DNA of 64,000 nt from Chondrilla cf. caribensis (GCA_964020155.1 OZ026558.1:3083574-3147573), one strand, 5' to 3'. Positions 36,601-47,163 are shown, numbered from the stretch's first letter. Program-made: numbers and translations. The notes: generated by a model not told the origin, from the sequence alone.

Positions 36601-39304
36601 GCCTCTACAGGGTTAACAAGAACAATGTTAGTAACACCAGTCGAACACCAGTTCAGTACACACAGAGAGTTGAGAAAAAGGTTTCATAAACAGTATTGTA
36701 AACAATTAATAATGACAGCTGGGTGGGTATATATCTTTGTTCGTCTTCTTAAACTCAGGACAAGATACAATGCCACAACAAATGCCATTATCTCCACAAA
36801 CAATACATACAACAGTCACCTTGTCGTCAGTAACAAAGGCTGCGTCTACAGCAGATCCTTTTGATAGCCCAGTGTTGGGCTCAAATGCTGTGCTAATGTC
36901 AACAGTGCTCCAAGAGTAACCTACACAGCAGAGTATACGTACACAATACAGCAATAGCAAATGACACATGATACATGTATATATGTACATAGGTATGTAC
37001 GTACGTATGTATGTACACATATAAGTATGTATGTATGCATGTATGTATGTATGTACTCAGTAAACAGAACAGTATTCAATTTTGGTACTCAACGATATCA
37101 TATATCAAAGGTACTACCCGGGCAATAACCTCAAAGTACTCTCGGCATTTAACATTCACAAAGCAGCCTTCAATACAGGAGTAACCAGGAAATTATCGCT
37201 GATTTTTGTTGGATTGGATCATATTGATTATGATTTGTTAAGTATTAATGTTGGAATTATCACTAAAATGTACGTACCTTGCTCTCCATTGCTTTTCATC
37301 CCTACACACAAGACGTGTCCACTGGCGATCATGACAGTTGCAGAATTATCACTGATGAAAACTCGAGTGCCTATTACAAAGAAAGGAATAATTTTAATCA
37401 TAACATGTATGACATATTTCACGGTTTTGTATCAAAAGGTTGTAATCATACAAGAACACCATACGTGGGCTGTGCTTCTTATTATCATCTTGGACATACA
37501 TACATGGTACTACAGTATTGATCAGTGGTGACAGAAGTTACAAAGAAACTTAAATAGAGTATTTCATAGACTAACATAAACTACACTGCAATGGATAGTG
37601 ACTTGGTGGTACTGTATGCGATACAGATACTGGCATTCAACTTTTATCACACTGACTCAACATTCAATTCACATTCCCATATAAAAATACTACATACGTA
37701 CATTTACTGCTGTTCTTCCTCAATTCTGTTGTAGACATAGGACTGTCTGACACTTGAAATCCTTCTTTACTTGTAATATCTCGATAAATGATGCAACCAT
37801 TGTCCAATACCCCACAAATGTAAATCCCTGGATAGGGAGGGCAATGAGAAAATATTTGACATGAACTTGCAGCAATCCAATAATTGCAATGGCTGTTGAT
37901 ATGTGATGCAATTGTATTTGGTATGTCAATGTATGTGTGTAAGATGTACTGTATACTACATATACACAATACACATAATACGTGGTGAGTAGATTAGTGT
38001 TGGGCAGCATTGATAAATGCATCCCAACAAGATATTTGAACAAGTCTGTACGATATTGGATATTGCATTAACATAAATTTTGTTTCAACAGGTCATCACT
38101 TTAAATTGTGCCTATCCAATATTTCAGACATGTTATCATTAAATCTAGTGTGAGCCACTGAAAGTTACAAAGGATTATTTATTGTTATTCCAGCAAACAA
38201 GTATGTACGTTTCTCTTATATTTCAATGTTATCATTCAATAATCATGATAATTGTGATACTCACAACAGACAATAATAATTATTATGTGCAAGACTTAGG
38301 ATCCCTGTTTTGTACACAATTTTGTTCACAGTGTAATTCTTTTGACTAGCAAATAAGCAGCATTGAAATTCACAATGCTAAACTTTGAGGATAACTACAG
38401 TGTTCAACTGGTAATGTCCCCGTTAGCTATACGACTACCACCTAACAGCAAACTCAGTCACTTGTGTGCTGGTTTTCACCAGTGCTAGGAATCAAATAGT
38501 GCTCTTACCCCTACTTTCACATTACCCCCTCTTAATAGCCATATCCTTCAGAAAGAAACCTTGCATGTGCATGCTATTTTTTCAATTGGTTGTCATGTAT
38601 ATAGCCAGTGTTTCCCCCAGAAAAAAAAATAAAGGGGAGGGGGGGGAGGGGGTCACTATGAATGTTTTGATGTGTAATTATCAATATTGCTTTAACACTT
38701 AACACGATAATATTATAAATCTTTATTCTAACAACAAGTTGTTGTCACAGAACAGACTATAAAGGGGGGAGCGCCCTGGTACACTCCTTTGGGGGAAACC
38801 CTGACATACGTAGCATAGGCTACTCTAGTATGGGCGAATTTTATATTGTACGTATACAAACATGCAGTTACTGGCAGAATTATAAATTCTTACGGGGAAA
38901 CAGATAAGCATACTGCACATACAAAATCGTAGGTTAATCAAAACGATCCAATTCATCTGATATCTATGGGCCAACCGTGAAAACACAGTCACAATACAAA
39001 TTGGCGCCTACCATTCGGTGATGCACCAAAAGTCATCAGAGAAGATCGTTCTTTGATTCGCGGTGATACTCTCTGTACTTTACCATTCTTCAGGTTTAGA
39101 GTTTCAATGCGTGTTCCTTCAAGGAGGTAAACACTCTGTGTACATGTGTTCTGTGCAAAGGTAAATATACGTATACGTATTTTTCATTTCAGGTGTAGAT
39201 TTCGTTGCCGTGTATGTATAACAATTTACCTCTGCTAACCACCAATAGCTGCTACGTGGTTTCTTAGCCTTGATAGAAGTCGACGTTAGGATCTCAAGTT
39301 CCAT
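18700..39304 (-). CDS. CPLANE1: CPLANE1 (JBTS17), ciliogenesis and planar polarity effector 1
   Basis: Twenty-five exons, high to low: 39230-39304, 39012-39135, 37708-37827, 37278-37370, 36820-36920, 36430-36604, 36021-36264, 35113-35295, 31353-33423, 30852-30955, 30389-30519, 29831-29961, 28668-29444, 28449-28597, 27374-28077, 26724-27148, 26333-26428, 23552-25619, 22648-22856, 22098-22324, 21363-21519, 20800-20837, 20189-20364, 19465-19562, 18700-18795. All junctions are GT-AG and in phase: 8772 nt, 2923 residues (human about 3200). The start MELEILTSTSIKAKKP, then WWIADMKWTSDGLF, KRGSLILF and LPLILCSDGYLATVL, follow the vertebrate N-terminal propeller. The C-terminal part has a coiled coil (22648-22856) and the basic ELRQWMEKKRKETY segment. 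CPLANE1 acts with INTU, FUZ and WDPCP at the ciliary base and is mutated in Joubert syndrome. Two exons exceed 2 kb. Exon 15 has acidic GGDT repeats; exon 18 is Pro/Gln-rich with repeated LPLLSLP/FQLLRL motifs. Confidence 0.93.
21540..22060. repeat. Degenerate ACACAGGTGAA-type minisatellite in CPLANE1 intron
   Basis: Short units resembling GAACACAAGT or ACACAGGTGA recur irregularly. Within them a 46-bp unit (TCTCAAGTACATATATCCCA onward) is repeated twice in tandem at about 21863-21950. Confidence 0.6.
23034..23199. mobile_element. Pogo/mariner-like MITE in CPLANE1 intron
   Basis: The 166-bp non-coding element has ends CAGCCAGACCTCTTTAC / GTAAAGAGGTCTGACTG and is flanked by TA on each side (23032-23033, 23200-23201). 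Its ends resemble those of the element at 14882-15038 but it is a different subfamily. Confidence 0.8.
27755..27920 (-). repeat. In-frame GGDT(R/E)DGD repeats within CPLANE1 exon 15
   Basis: An 18-24 bp unit (GGTGACACCAGGGATGGGGA type) repeats about five times and encodes Gly-Gly-Asp-Thr-Arg/Glu-Asp-Gly-Asp on the minus strand, followed by a Ser/Asp/Glu-rich run. The frame is the gene's frame, so the repeats are translated. Confidence 0.85.
33529..33668. mobile_element. Foldback (hairpin) element in CPLANE1 intron 8
   Basis: Two arms of about 55 bp (33529-33586 and 33611-33668) are near-perfect reverse complements, both containing TTTGCTGGGTACATG and TATACTTGAGTGTCA, around a 24-bp spacer. 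It looks like a foldback MITE; the transcript would form a long hairpin. Confidence 0.8.
35397..35572. mobile_element. Pogo-like MITE in CPLANE1 intron 7
   Basis: A stretch of about 176 bp whose ends both read inward to TTTATCCGCC (CACTGTGAATATTCG... and the reverse complement of ...GAATTCACTG), flanked by TA at 35395-35396 and 35573-35574. Non-coding. Confidence 0.7.
38606..38803. mobile_element. hAT-like MITE inserted in one copy of the duplication
   Basis: A 198-bp insert begins CAGTGTTTCCCCCA and ends GGGGGAAACCCTG, the CAGGGTTTCCC type of end seen in hAT elements. The homologous site in the other copy (about 41143) lacks it, so it inserted after the duplication, or was lost from the other copy. 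The target duplication is imperfect (TATATAGC against TACGTAGC). Confidence 0.75.
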
Positions 39305-39347
39305 TGAAAACCAGCGGACATTTCCACAGTAGTTAGTCCCATTCAAA

Positions 39348-39536
39348 ATGGCGGGAAAGTCACACGGTTACGTATGTCCATGGACTCCGAGGAATAGAGC
39401 GAAACATCGCGTTAGGGGAAGAAATTTGGAATATTTTTGGCGATTTATCATTATTCAGCGAGAATATAAGCTCTTAAGACAACTAAACATCCATACATCG
39501 TATAACCTTTCAAGGTACGTAACAGTGCATGTTTGA
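39348..39536 (+). CDS. Small divergent open frame opposite CPLANE1 start, doubtful
   Basis: A 62-codon frame starts at an ATGGCGGG 44 bp upstream of the CPLANE1 ATG on the opposite strand, and contains a possible splice donor (TCAAG|GTACGT at about 39515). It could be the first exon of a divergent transcript. The frame is not conserved in the duplicated copy (41692 onward), which has indels, so it may equally be 5' untranslated or promoter sequence. Confidence 0.2.
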   Translation: MAGKSHGYVCPWTPRNRAKHRVRGRNLEYFWRFIIIQREYKLLRQLNIHTSYNLSRYVTVHV

Positions 39537-40479
39537 TAACGAGACACATCAGTGAAGTCGGTGTACTAGTACCTGTAATGGCTGGAGTTGATTTGATACG
39601 TAGTTTAGATGAGCTATGACGATTAAGATACAAGTATGTAGATGGTTGTTGTTCAATAGGAAGGTCTATCAGCCAAACTGCATTTCTGAAATTTTCATCA
39701 ATTCATCAAGTAATGTCAACCAGTCTTGCCAGCTCATACACATGAATGTGATCATCCAATCCCCTAAAGTGTGCATTTTATATGTGATAGTCAAACTGAT
39801 TCTGAAGTCATGTACTCTTAGGAGTAGCAACTTTTACAACTACCTTTTCTTCCCACACCAATCACAACATATTGTTCTACAGCCAGAATGATAAGAGGAA
39901 GGATGTACATGTGTCTGTGTTAATGTTGAACATGACGGTTGTATTATGCAAGTGTATGTATGTCGCCATCACAGCCAAGTGGACCATGCATGCTACCACT
40001 TCCACTAGTCTAACCCCCATACCCTATATCTCTAGCTCTAACCGATATTAGCAACAGGGTTGTTTGTCACAAGTTTGTTGTTCAGATTGAAATCACACAG
40101 TATATACTCATCCAAAAGAGTGTAAATCACTAAATATAATAGATAGGGTCATGACCATGATGACCATGATATGTTATCTTAGCATGATATTATATGCATT
40201 ATTTGAAATATTTGGTTTTAATAATAATGAAAGTATTGGCTCTAATAAGTAAATATATAAGTAGCATGAAATATTAGAGAATTTCCAGCAATTCTGTTCC
40301 AATGTTTGTTGAATTTAATTCACGATCAGTACACCATCAAACTGTGATGTCCTCATTTGTCTTTCGTAATTCATTATCACTTGTATGTGGATGAATGGAT
40401 GGAACATAATATATATACAGTATGAGTGTCTTATATTGTTGATAATCTTATGTGTAAGTGTAATATAAATACGTATCTG

Positions 40480-40965
40480 TGTGTATACTGTATGTATGTA
40501 TACATACGTATGTCTTTTACATGTTCATAGAAGTAGCCCTCATGATGGATGTGGCTTTACTTTTATCTGTACAGCAGGTGTGGGTTATATGTGTACTCAT
40601 ATGCTCATTTGCATGTATGCATGTATATATGGCATGGTATGGTACAACTATGAGTACATTTTACTATATGTATACATGGCTACGTAGTGTCATTTTGGAG
40701 CATAGTGCAGTAAATACATTTGTTTTCCAGAGAATTATGTACTTTATATATGTACGGGGCATTGAAATTCACAACGCTAAGCTTCGAGGATAACTACAGT
40801 GTTCAACTGGTACTGTCCCTCTTAGCTATACGACCACCACCTGACAGTGAACTCAATCACTTATACTGTATGTATGTATACATACGTATGTCTTTTACAT
40901 GTTCATAGAAGTAGCCCTCATGATGGATGTGGCTTTACTTTTATCTGTACAGCAGGTGTGACTGT
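40480..40965. repeat. Local 95-bp direct duplication inside the upstream copy
   Basis: About 95 bp at 40490-40582 (from TACTGTATGTATGTATACAT to TGTACAGCAGGTGTG) recur at 40865-40960. They are followed by a second copy of 40813-40864 at 40961-41012. The pattern fits template switching or an internal duplication after the main one. Confidence 0.8.
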
Positions 40966-41910
40966 CCCTCTTAGCTATACGACCACCACCTGACAGTGAA
41001 CTCAATCACTTGTGTGCTGGTTTTCACCAGTGCTCGTAATTGAATGGTGTTATTGCCCTCATATTCACATTACCCCCTCTTGGCCATCCTTCAGAAAGAA
41101 ACATTGTATATACATGTTATGTTTTTCAATTGTTTGTCATGTACCTAGCATAGGCTACTCTAGTATGAGCGAATTTCATATTGGACTCTGTTAAACATGC
41201 AGTTACTGGCAGAATTATAAATTCATTCTTTCTTACGAGGAAACAGATATGTATACTGCACATACAAAATCGTAGGTTAATCAAAATGATCCAATTCATC
41301 TGCTATCTCTGGGCCAACCATGAAAACACAGTCACAAAACAAATTGGCGCCTACCATTCGGTGATGCACCAAAAGTCATCAGAGAAGATCTTTCTTTGAT
41401 TTGCGGTGATACTCTCTGTACTTTACCATTCTTCAGGTTTAGAGTTTCAATGCGTGTTCCTTCAAGGAGGTAAACACTCTGTGTACATGTGTTCTGTGCA
41501 AAGGTAAATGTATGTATACGTATTTTTCATTTCAGGTGTAGATTTTTCGTTGCTGTGTATGTATTTACCTCTGCTAACCACCAATAGCTGCTACATGGTT
41601 TCTTAGCCTTGATAGAAATCGACGTTAGGATCTCAAGTTCCATTGAAAACCAGCAGACATGTCCACAGTAGCTAGTCCCATTCAAAATGGCCGGAAAATG
41701 TAATTGCAGTCACAATATGTGCAGGTTACGTAATATCCATGGACTGCTGAGGAATAGAACATTGCGTTCGAGAAAGAAATGACCAATATTTTAGGCGATT
41801 TATCATTCAACAAGAATATAAGCTCTTAAGACAACTAAACATCCATACATCGTATAACTTTTCAAGGTGTGTAACAGTGCATGTTTGATAACGAGACTCA
41901 TCAGTGAAGT
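40760..41910. repeat. CPLANE1 5'-end duplication, upstream copy
   Basis: This is the second copy of 38360-39560. It lies on the 5' side of the CPLANE1 transcription unit, so it is outside the main gene but in the same orientation. Confidence 0.9.
41355..41643 (-). CDS. Duplicate CPLANE1 exons 1 and 2 (possible alternative start)
   Basis: Copy exon 1 (41569-41643) and copy exon 2 (41355-41478) keep the same lengths (75 and 124 nt), the ATG, the open frame, and GT-AG sites. Exon 1 differs by T9I and R17C; exon 2 by one Arg-to-Gln. A transcript starting here could splice copy exon 1 to copy exon 2 and then to exon 3 at 37827, giving a nearly identical N-terminus, or it could be a dead duplicate. 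The sequence does not decide. Confidence 0.5.
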
Positions 41911-42177
41911 CCGTTGCCAGTGAATACAGACCAGAATGGTGGATGGATGTTATTCCAGCATGTTCAAATTCATTTCATTGTTATGTACTTGGAGTATCCA
42001 ATCAATCAATCATTATTAAAGTGCATCACAACAGAAGGTGCTGGGGTATGGAAGGGTCCGAAGTAGCAATGTGTACGATACAATGATAAAATTAATTGAA
42101 TATAATGCAGAAGTAGACAATAAATATAAAATTATAATAATGGAATAAAAGATAGTAAATATAGGTTCTGCATAATA
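41911..42177. other. AT-rich spacer, nothing recognised
   Basis: Between the end of the duplication and the LINE fragment lies AT-rich DNA with no coding, RNA or repeat structure that I can identify. Confidence 0.5.
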
Positions 42178-42550
42178 TTATGACCAAAAACAGGCACTGC
42201 ACATAGAGCTAATACAACACATAATACTGCTGTTGGACCACACTATGGATGGAATGAGCAGTCTGCTTCTGCACAGTTGTCCCTTTGCACATGTCTCATA
42301 GCCTGAGTGCAGTAAGTGGGGCTGACAGATGTGGTCCCACACAGGACACTGCAGTAGCCAGTGGCAGACATCTTCAACCTCTCCATTCTGACACTCTTTG
42401 CACCCTCCTCTTTTCACACCTTTCCACCTCCCAACCTCAATCTGAAATGCTGCTGTTCCTCCTCTCAACTTCATCAACATAGACCTCTCTCATTTTTCTC
42501 TTACTCCTGCACATCTCGATTCTAGCTTTAAGTCAGCAATATCTTTGAAG
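42178..42550 (-). mobile_element. LINE 3'-end fragment (reverse transcriptase tail)
   Basis: The minus-strand translation GRWKGVKRGGCKECQNG...EDVCHWLLQCPVW matches the C-terminal zinc motif (C-x2-C-x7-H-x4-C) and preceding residues of the element at 43140-46735. Upstream residues continue in another frame, so it is a frameshifted relic of a related element. Confidence 0.7.
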
Positions 42551-43139
42551 TACAAGTAGTGGATTATTATCTACTGACTTTAACACCCTATAAAAGTCGC
42601 CGCTTGGCCGTGAAATCTTCGATTCTCCCAAACAGGGCAAGGCTTATCTTCCACGTTTCCGTGGTTATCTTCTAGGCATCAAAAATAGTTCTCGGTAGAA
42701 AGGACAGTGGTTAATAAGGGATTTTTGACCAGAATGGGTAATATTCATTTTTTGCCAATGTGCTAGAATTAGGCCTGTCATACCTTTTCTATTCGATACA
42801 GAAGGAACCAAGGGTATGCCCTTCACGAGAATATCCATTCCATTCAAGTGACCTTAGTTCATGAATGAACTCATGCCCGAACTTCAATCTGCACATGCAC
42901 ACGGAGGGTCCTAAGGTACCTCGGTATCATCATAGACACTCTGAACTAACGAATACACCACGTACACAGTATTATTGGGCGACTAGACTGCTGTGGCCGG
43001 GGGTGTGGGCTACTTCGGAAAATGGCAGGGGTATGGCTACGAGTAAGGTAGAACGGGGTATTTCCGGTCACTCTTCGAGTTCAACGATTTCGCTCGAGGA
43101 AAGCTCTTGAACTAGTAAACGAAAAGCAAGTTAACGATA
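42551..43139. other. Unassigned DNA between two LINE copies
   Basis: No convincing gene. The 19-bp sequence AACGGGGTATTTCCGGTCA at 43052-43070 recurs with one mismatch at 46811-46829, and a diverged reverse complement is at 53063-53083. Confidence 0.4.
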
Positions 43140-46100
43140 GCCACTGACGCTACTACATATATTATTATTTATTATTATTATTATTGTTATTAAAGTGCAT
43201 TGTAGGACAGTTGTCCAAAATAGCACTAAATAAAAAATTCCAAAAGTTATTTAGTACCTATTACTAAATTTTTAATAGCTCCTTTCTAGATTTCCACATA
43301 TTTAGAACAAATCTGGCAATCTTGGGCATTTCCAAACTCTTCAAAATCATGTCACTCTTTTCATCCTCATTCAAGTTTTCAAGATTCTCTTCCTCTCTCA
43401 TCCAAACCCTATGCTAATCAAGCTTTGTGCATATTGTTAAAAAGTGCTTTTCGTCTTCAATTCCCTCTCCACATAATTTTCAAATTCTATCATCCCTCTT
43501 AATTCCTCTCCATCTACCCATCTCCACTTCCAATTTACAACACCCTGCCCTTAATTCAGCCCCTAATCTCCTACAGGATCTATCCTCTATGTATACAATC
43601 CCTCCCCTGCCTTCTCCAAGTCTATCTCCGCTCTCTGTCAACTCCCTCCTCCACCATTCTAATTTACTTTTGTTTTTAACTGCTTCACCCCATTCACCTC
43701 TAACTGCTCTCCAAATACTAGATCTTACTATTGAATCAACTTGATAATTATTCAATCCCTCAAATAACTTTGCTCTTATCTCATGCTCTTCTACCCCAAA
43801 CCATAATGCAAATTTCCTAATCCCTATTCCCCAATCACTATCTTCCCAAGTCGATCTAACTATTTTCTTTATCAGTCTGTTATCTCCCATTCTTTCAATC
43901 TTCATCCACAATCTGAAGGCCCGTAACTGAATCTCCCACCTAATTGGCAACCATCCTGCTTCTAGTTCTAAAGCTGTGATTGGAAATTTTGAATGTACTC
44001 CCAAGAAATTTCGAATCGCTGTCAATTGTACTCTTTCTAATTGTTTACCATGCTTTCCCATTAACCCCCACACTTCACACCCATACATCATACTTGGTAG
44101 AACTAGACTCGTGAATAATTTGGAAAATGACCTCCATCCTATCTGTCCTATCTGTCTTTTCATTCTTATTACCTCGTATAAAGCCTTCCTTCCCTTATTC
44201 AATGCCTCACTAATCATTGCTTTGTCTTCTAAGAATTCATTCAATACTACCCCAAGATATTTGTAAGATTGTGTTGTCTGAATTATTTGTTCTCCAATTT
44301 TGAAGACACATCTGGTTCGTTCTGTCTTTTTCCTTCTAAAATGTATTACATTACATTTTTCAACATTCACTTTCAGATCACAAACCTTACACCACTCATT
44401 AACCACATCAAAAGCTTTATTCAAATTATCATCACTATCAGCAAAAATTGCAAGGTCATCTGCATATAATAGCCCTGGTACTTTTGTAACTTCATCCACT
44501 TTAACTCCAAGCCCATTATCTTTTAAAAGTTGTGGTAATTCATTTAATATATACAAACTAAACAACAAGGGAGATAGTACGCATCCTTGGCGTAGGCCAG
44601 ATTGTACACAAAAAGACTTCCCACATTCCTCCCCAAGCTTCACAGTACATTTCACGTCTTCATAAATCGATTGCATACATTCTAACAATTTGCCTTTGAA
44701 TCCCATTTTCCCCAACTTATCCCATAATTTGTCTCTGTTGACTGAATCATATGCCTTCTGTAAATCAATAAAGCCACACCTTAGACCATCCCCTACTTTC
44801 GAGTACTTTGATCCCAGCAACGATAACATCAGAATATTATCTACACAACCCCTACCCTTTCTAAAACCATTCTGTTCCTCACATAATAACCCATTTGATT
44901 CCACTACCTCAATGAGCCTATTTCTCACAACTGTACAGAATATCTTATATACAATCGAAAGTACACTAATACCTCTAAATTTTCTAGGGTCTGGCACACC
45001 TTTTGAAGTCCCCTTAGGAATTGGCACAATGTAACCATTTCTCCAGGCATTGGGAATCTGACCTAACTCTAAACACTTCTCACAAAACTTGAAGATGAAA
45101 TCTGTTACTACCCCATTTTTTACCCATTTTCCTATAATCATATCTTGCCCTGGAGCCGCATTCAGACGCACGTCTCTAATAGCTTTCTCTACCTCCTCTT
45201 TATCTAGTGGCCTATCTAACTCATCAAATTTTCCACTACTACTACCTGTTGCATCTAATTCAGAATCTGTGTCTCTTGTATTATTTTGATCATCTTGATT
45301 ATTCAGCAGCTCATTGAAATGACTCGTCCAAATATCAAAAACCTTGTCCTTCCCTTCAATTAAGTTGCCCCTGCAATCTATTACCTTATTAAAATCCACC
45401 TTATATTTATCATTACCCATAAGCCCCTTGACCTTCTTCCACCATTTACTAGGATTTCTCCCCTCCAATTCATCTAATTCAGCACATAGATCCTTCTCGA
45501 AAGCATGCTTAGCCTTTTCAACCTCCCTCTTATATTCATTTCTACTTTGTATATACTTCCTCCTTTCAATTTTCCCTTTTAGCCATTTTCTTTCCGCACC
45601 ATGGAATTCTTTCCTCAACCTCCACAAATCTCTATTAAACCAAGGTTTACTCTTCCTCAACCTTCTCTTGCTAATTGGCTTAATTGGCTTGCGTTCCAAG
45701 CACTCAAAAACAGACCCACAAAACTCCTCATACATTTCATCAATGTTAATAGCACCCATGTTATTTCCTAACTTATTTTCCAAATTCTTCAGTTTAGGTT
45801 GCAATTGTTCCAAGTATTCTTCCTCATTATTGTTTGGATAGGTCCAGATTATCTTGTTCATAGAGTTTTCATCATCCAAAGACTCATTCCTATCTCCAAC
45901 ACTATCTGAAACTACGATGGCCCATCTTAGAAGTGAATGATCAGGCTTCCTAGTTAGGATATCTCTATTGCTAATTTCACAGAAATCATTCATTGTTACT
46001 ACCTCGAAATTCTTCAAATCATTCATGTTATCTATCTGTGTAATGCAATAATCTACTACAGATTTTCCTCTCCCTGAAATATATGTAAAATTGTTGGAGT

Positions 46101-46735
46101 TGTCATTTCCTCTCCCATTCAACATACACAAATTATGATCCTGCATTAATTCCATTAATAACTGCCCACTGTAATTCTTAACCAAATCAACAACCTTTCG
46201 TTCCTGCACAATCTCTACCCCAAAATCTGCAACCACACTTTCTTGAGAGCTACCACATCTCCCATTGAAATCCCCACACAAAATAATCCTTCCCATTTCC
46301 TTATAGTTCAAAATTTGTTCCCCTATTCTTTCATAAATTTCCTCTACATTAACATTCCGACCTGATAGTTCTGGAGGAATGTAGCAGATACATAAAAACA
46401 AACCCTCTCCTATGAGTTGATCATCCTTTTTCTTAAGCTCCACCCACAAAACATCTTCAATCGAATCATCTATCACCACCATTTCGAAACCTTGCTCCAC
46501 TAGACTCTCTCTTACAAATACTCCAACTCCCCCTGAACCCCTTACAGCCCTATCATCTAACGATGTTCTGTTCCTGCCAATCCATGTATATCCCGGTAGG
46601 AAAGCACTTTCTCCTAGTCCTAGCCATGTCTCTGTCAATACTAGCAGGTCAGGGTTATAGTAATCTACCACCGCCTGTCTATAATCATCCTCAATTACCC
46701 CACGGATTATTATACTCATTCGCAGAGAAGAATAA
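43140..46735 (-). mobile_element. Non-LTR retrotransposon (LINE), 3' end at (TTA)n
   Basis: A minus-strand element runs from about 46735 to a TTATTATT simple repeat at about 43157-43190, the usual kind of LINE 3' tail. It codes for an APE-type endonuclease and reverse transcriptase with a C-terminal zinc motif and no RNase H. No ORF1 was seen upstream, so it is either 5'-truncated or an ORF2-only type. The clade was not determined. Confidence 0.85.
43480..46719 (-). CDS. LINE endonuclease / reverse transcriptase, ends at premature stop
   Basis: About 1079 residues from the ATG at 46719. The N-terminal 230 or so residues are an APE-like endonuclease (LTETWLG, CGDFNGRCG, KPDHSLL). The catalytic Asn usual near the start (NIRG) reads IIRG here. 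The reverse transcriptase follows, with FRGISVLS, GFRKGRGC, FIDLQKAYDSVNRDKLW, SGLRQGCVLSPLLF and catalytic YADDLAIF. The frame stops at TGA 43480 exactly where the first Cys of the terminal zinc motif is expected. The same frame continues (KLCGEGIEDEKHFLTIC), then has a second stop (TAG) and a third before the tail. Over 3.2 kb is open, so it is fairly young but probably no longer fully functional. Confidence 0.88.
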   Translation of the reverse strand: MSIIIRGVIEDDYRQAVVDYYNPDLLVLTETWLGLGESAFLPGYTWIGRNRTSLDDRAVRGSGGVGVFVRESLVEQGFEMVVIDDSIEDVLWVELKKKDDQLIGEGLFLCICYIPPELSGRNVNVEEIYERIGEQILNYKEMGRIILCGDFNGRCGSSQESVVADFGVEIVQERKVVDLVKNYSGQLLMELMQDHNLCMLNGRGNDNSNNFTYISGRGKSVVDYCITQIDNMNDLKNFEVVTMNDFCEISNRDILTRKPDHSLLRWAIVVSDSVGDRNESLDDENSMNKIIWTYPNNNEEEYLEQLQPKLKNLENKLGNNMGAINIDEMYEEFCGSVFECLERKPIKPISKRRLRKSKPWFNRDLWRLRKEFHGAERKWLKGKIERRKYIQSRNEYKREVEKAKHAFEKDLCAELDELEGRNPSKWWKKVKGLMGNDKYKVDFNKVIDCRGNLIEGKDKVFDIWTSHFNELLNNQDDQNNTRDTDSELDATGSSSGKFDELDRPLDKEEVEKAIRDVRLNAAPGQDMIIGKWVKNGVVTDFIFKFCEKCLELGQIPNAWRNGYIVPIPKGTSKGVPDPRKFRGISVLSIVYKIFCTVVRNRLIEVVESNGLLCEEQNGFRKGRGCVDNILMLSLLGSKYSKVGDGLRCGFIDLQKAYDSVNRDKLWDKLGKMGFKGKLLECMQSIYEDVKCTVKLGEECGKSFCVQSGLRQGCVLSPLLFSLYILNELPQLLKDNGLGVKVDEVTKVPGLLYADDLAIFADSDDNLNKAFDVVNEWCKVCDLKVNVEKCNVIHFRRKKTERTRCVFKIGEQIIQTTQSYKYLGVVLNEFLEDKAMISEALNKGRKALYEVIRMKRQIGQIGWRSFSKLFTSLVLPSMMYGCEVWGLMGKHGKQLERVQLTAIRNFLGVHSKFPITALELEAGWLPIRWEIQLRAFRLWMKIERMGDNRLIKKIVRSTWEDSDWGIGIRKFALWFGVEEHEIRAKLFEGLNNYQVDSIVRSSIWRAVRGEWGEAVKNKSKLEWWRRELTESGDRLGEGRGGIVYIEDRSCRRLGAELRAGCCKLEVEMGRWRGIKRDDRI

Positions 46736-47036
46736 CTCGGATCAGCCGCTCGCTTGTATGAGAAAATAAACTTTTTAAAATGCCCCTGTAAAATCCCGGA
46801 ATTAGCAGTTAACGGGGTATTTCTGGTCAATGGCTGAATATGGGTGAAATTCAGATCTACATTGGCCGTAGAGACGCAGTTATGCATAAGAGACATTTCT
46901 TCCTGTTCTGCTTTCTCTTATTCCGAGGTATTTTAAGATGCGCGTGTTCTAACTTGTTTCAAAACAATAGATCTTTATTACATTAATTTTCGTCGCCGCT
47001 TACGCAACGCTTTGTGTAAGGATGTACCTAGAGGTT
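46736..47036. other. Flank between LINE and Ginger element
   Basis: About 300 bp with no recognised gene. The 3' part, read across the Ginger insertion into 52727 onward, forms one open frame (see findings). Confidence 0.4.
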
Positions 47037-47040
47037 GTTC

Positions 47041-47163
47041 TGTCACGGAAATTTCGGTCCGCCGGAAATTTCCGTCCTAGGACCAAATTTTCCGGAAAAT
47101 CTGATCCGGGGGGAACAAAATTTTCAGGAAAATTCGGTCCTACCTTGAAAATATTGGTCCTAC
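47041..47163 (+). repeat. Ginger left terminal inverted repeat
   Basis: 123 bp, containing short palindromes such as GGAAATTTCC. It pairs with 52600-52722 with one mismatch (C in CGGTCC here, T in the partner). Confidence 0.95.

Larger units (their letters stand above)
38360..39560. repeat. CPLANE1 5'-end duplication, downstream copy (used first exons)
   Basis: This segment matches 40760-41910 in direct orientation, at an offset of about 2.34 kb over the exons. It carries CPLANE1 exons 1 and 2 and the start-site region, and differs from the other copy by scattered substitutions, small indels and the insertion at 38606-38803. Confidence 0.9.

Noticed and set aside
36706..36819. Continuation of CPLANE1 exon 5 past the GTGACT site
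   Set aside because: The open frame continues but homology jumps to exon 6; cutting at AAG|GTGACT gives DDK-RHHPFWVVF in phase, as in the family.
43427..45841. Plus-strand frames rich in Ser, Leu and Pro
   Set aside because: They are antisense to the LINE reverse transcriptase.
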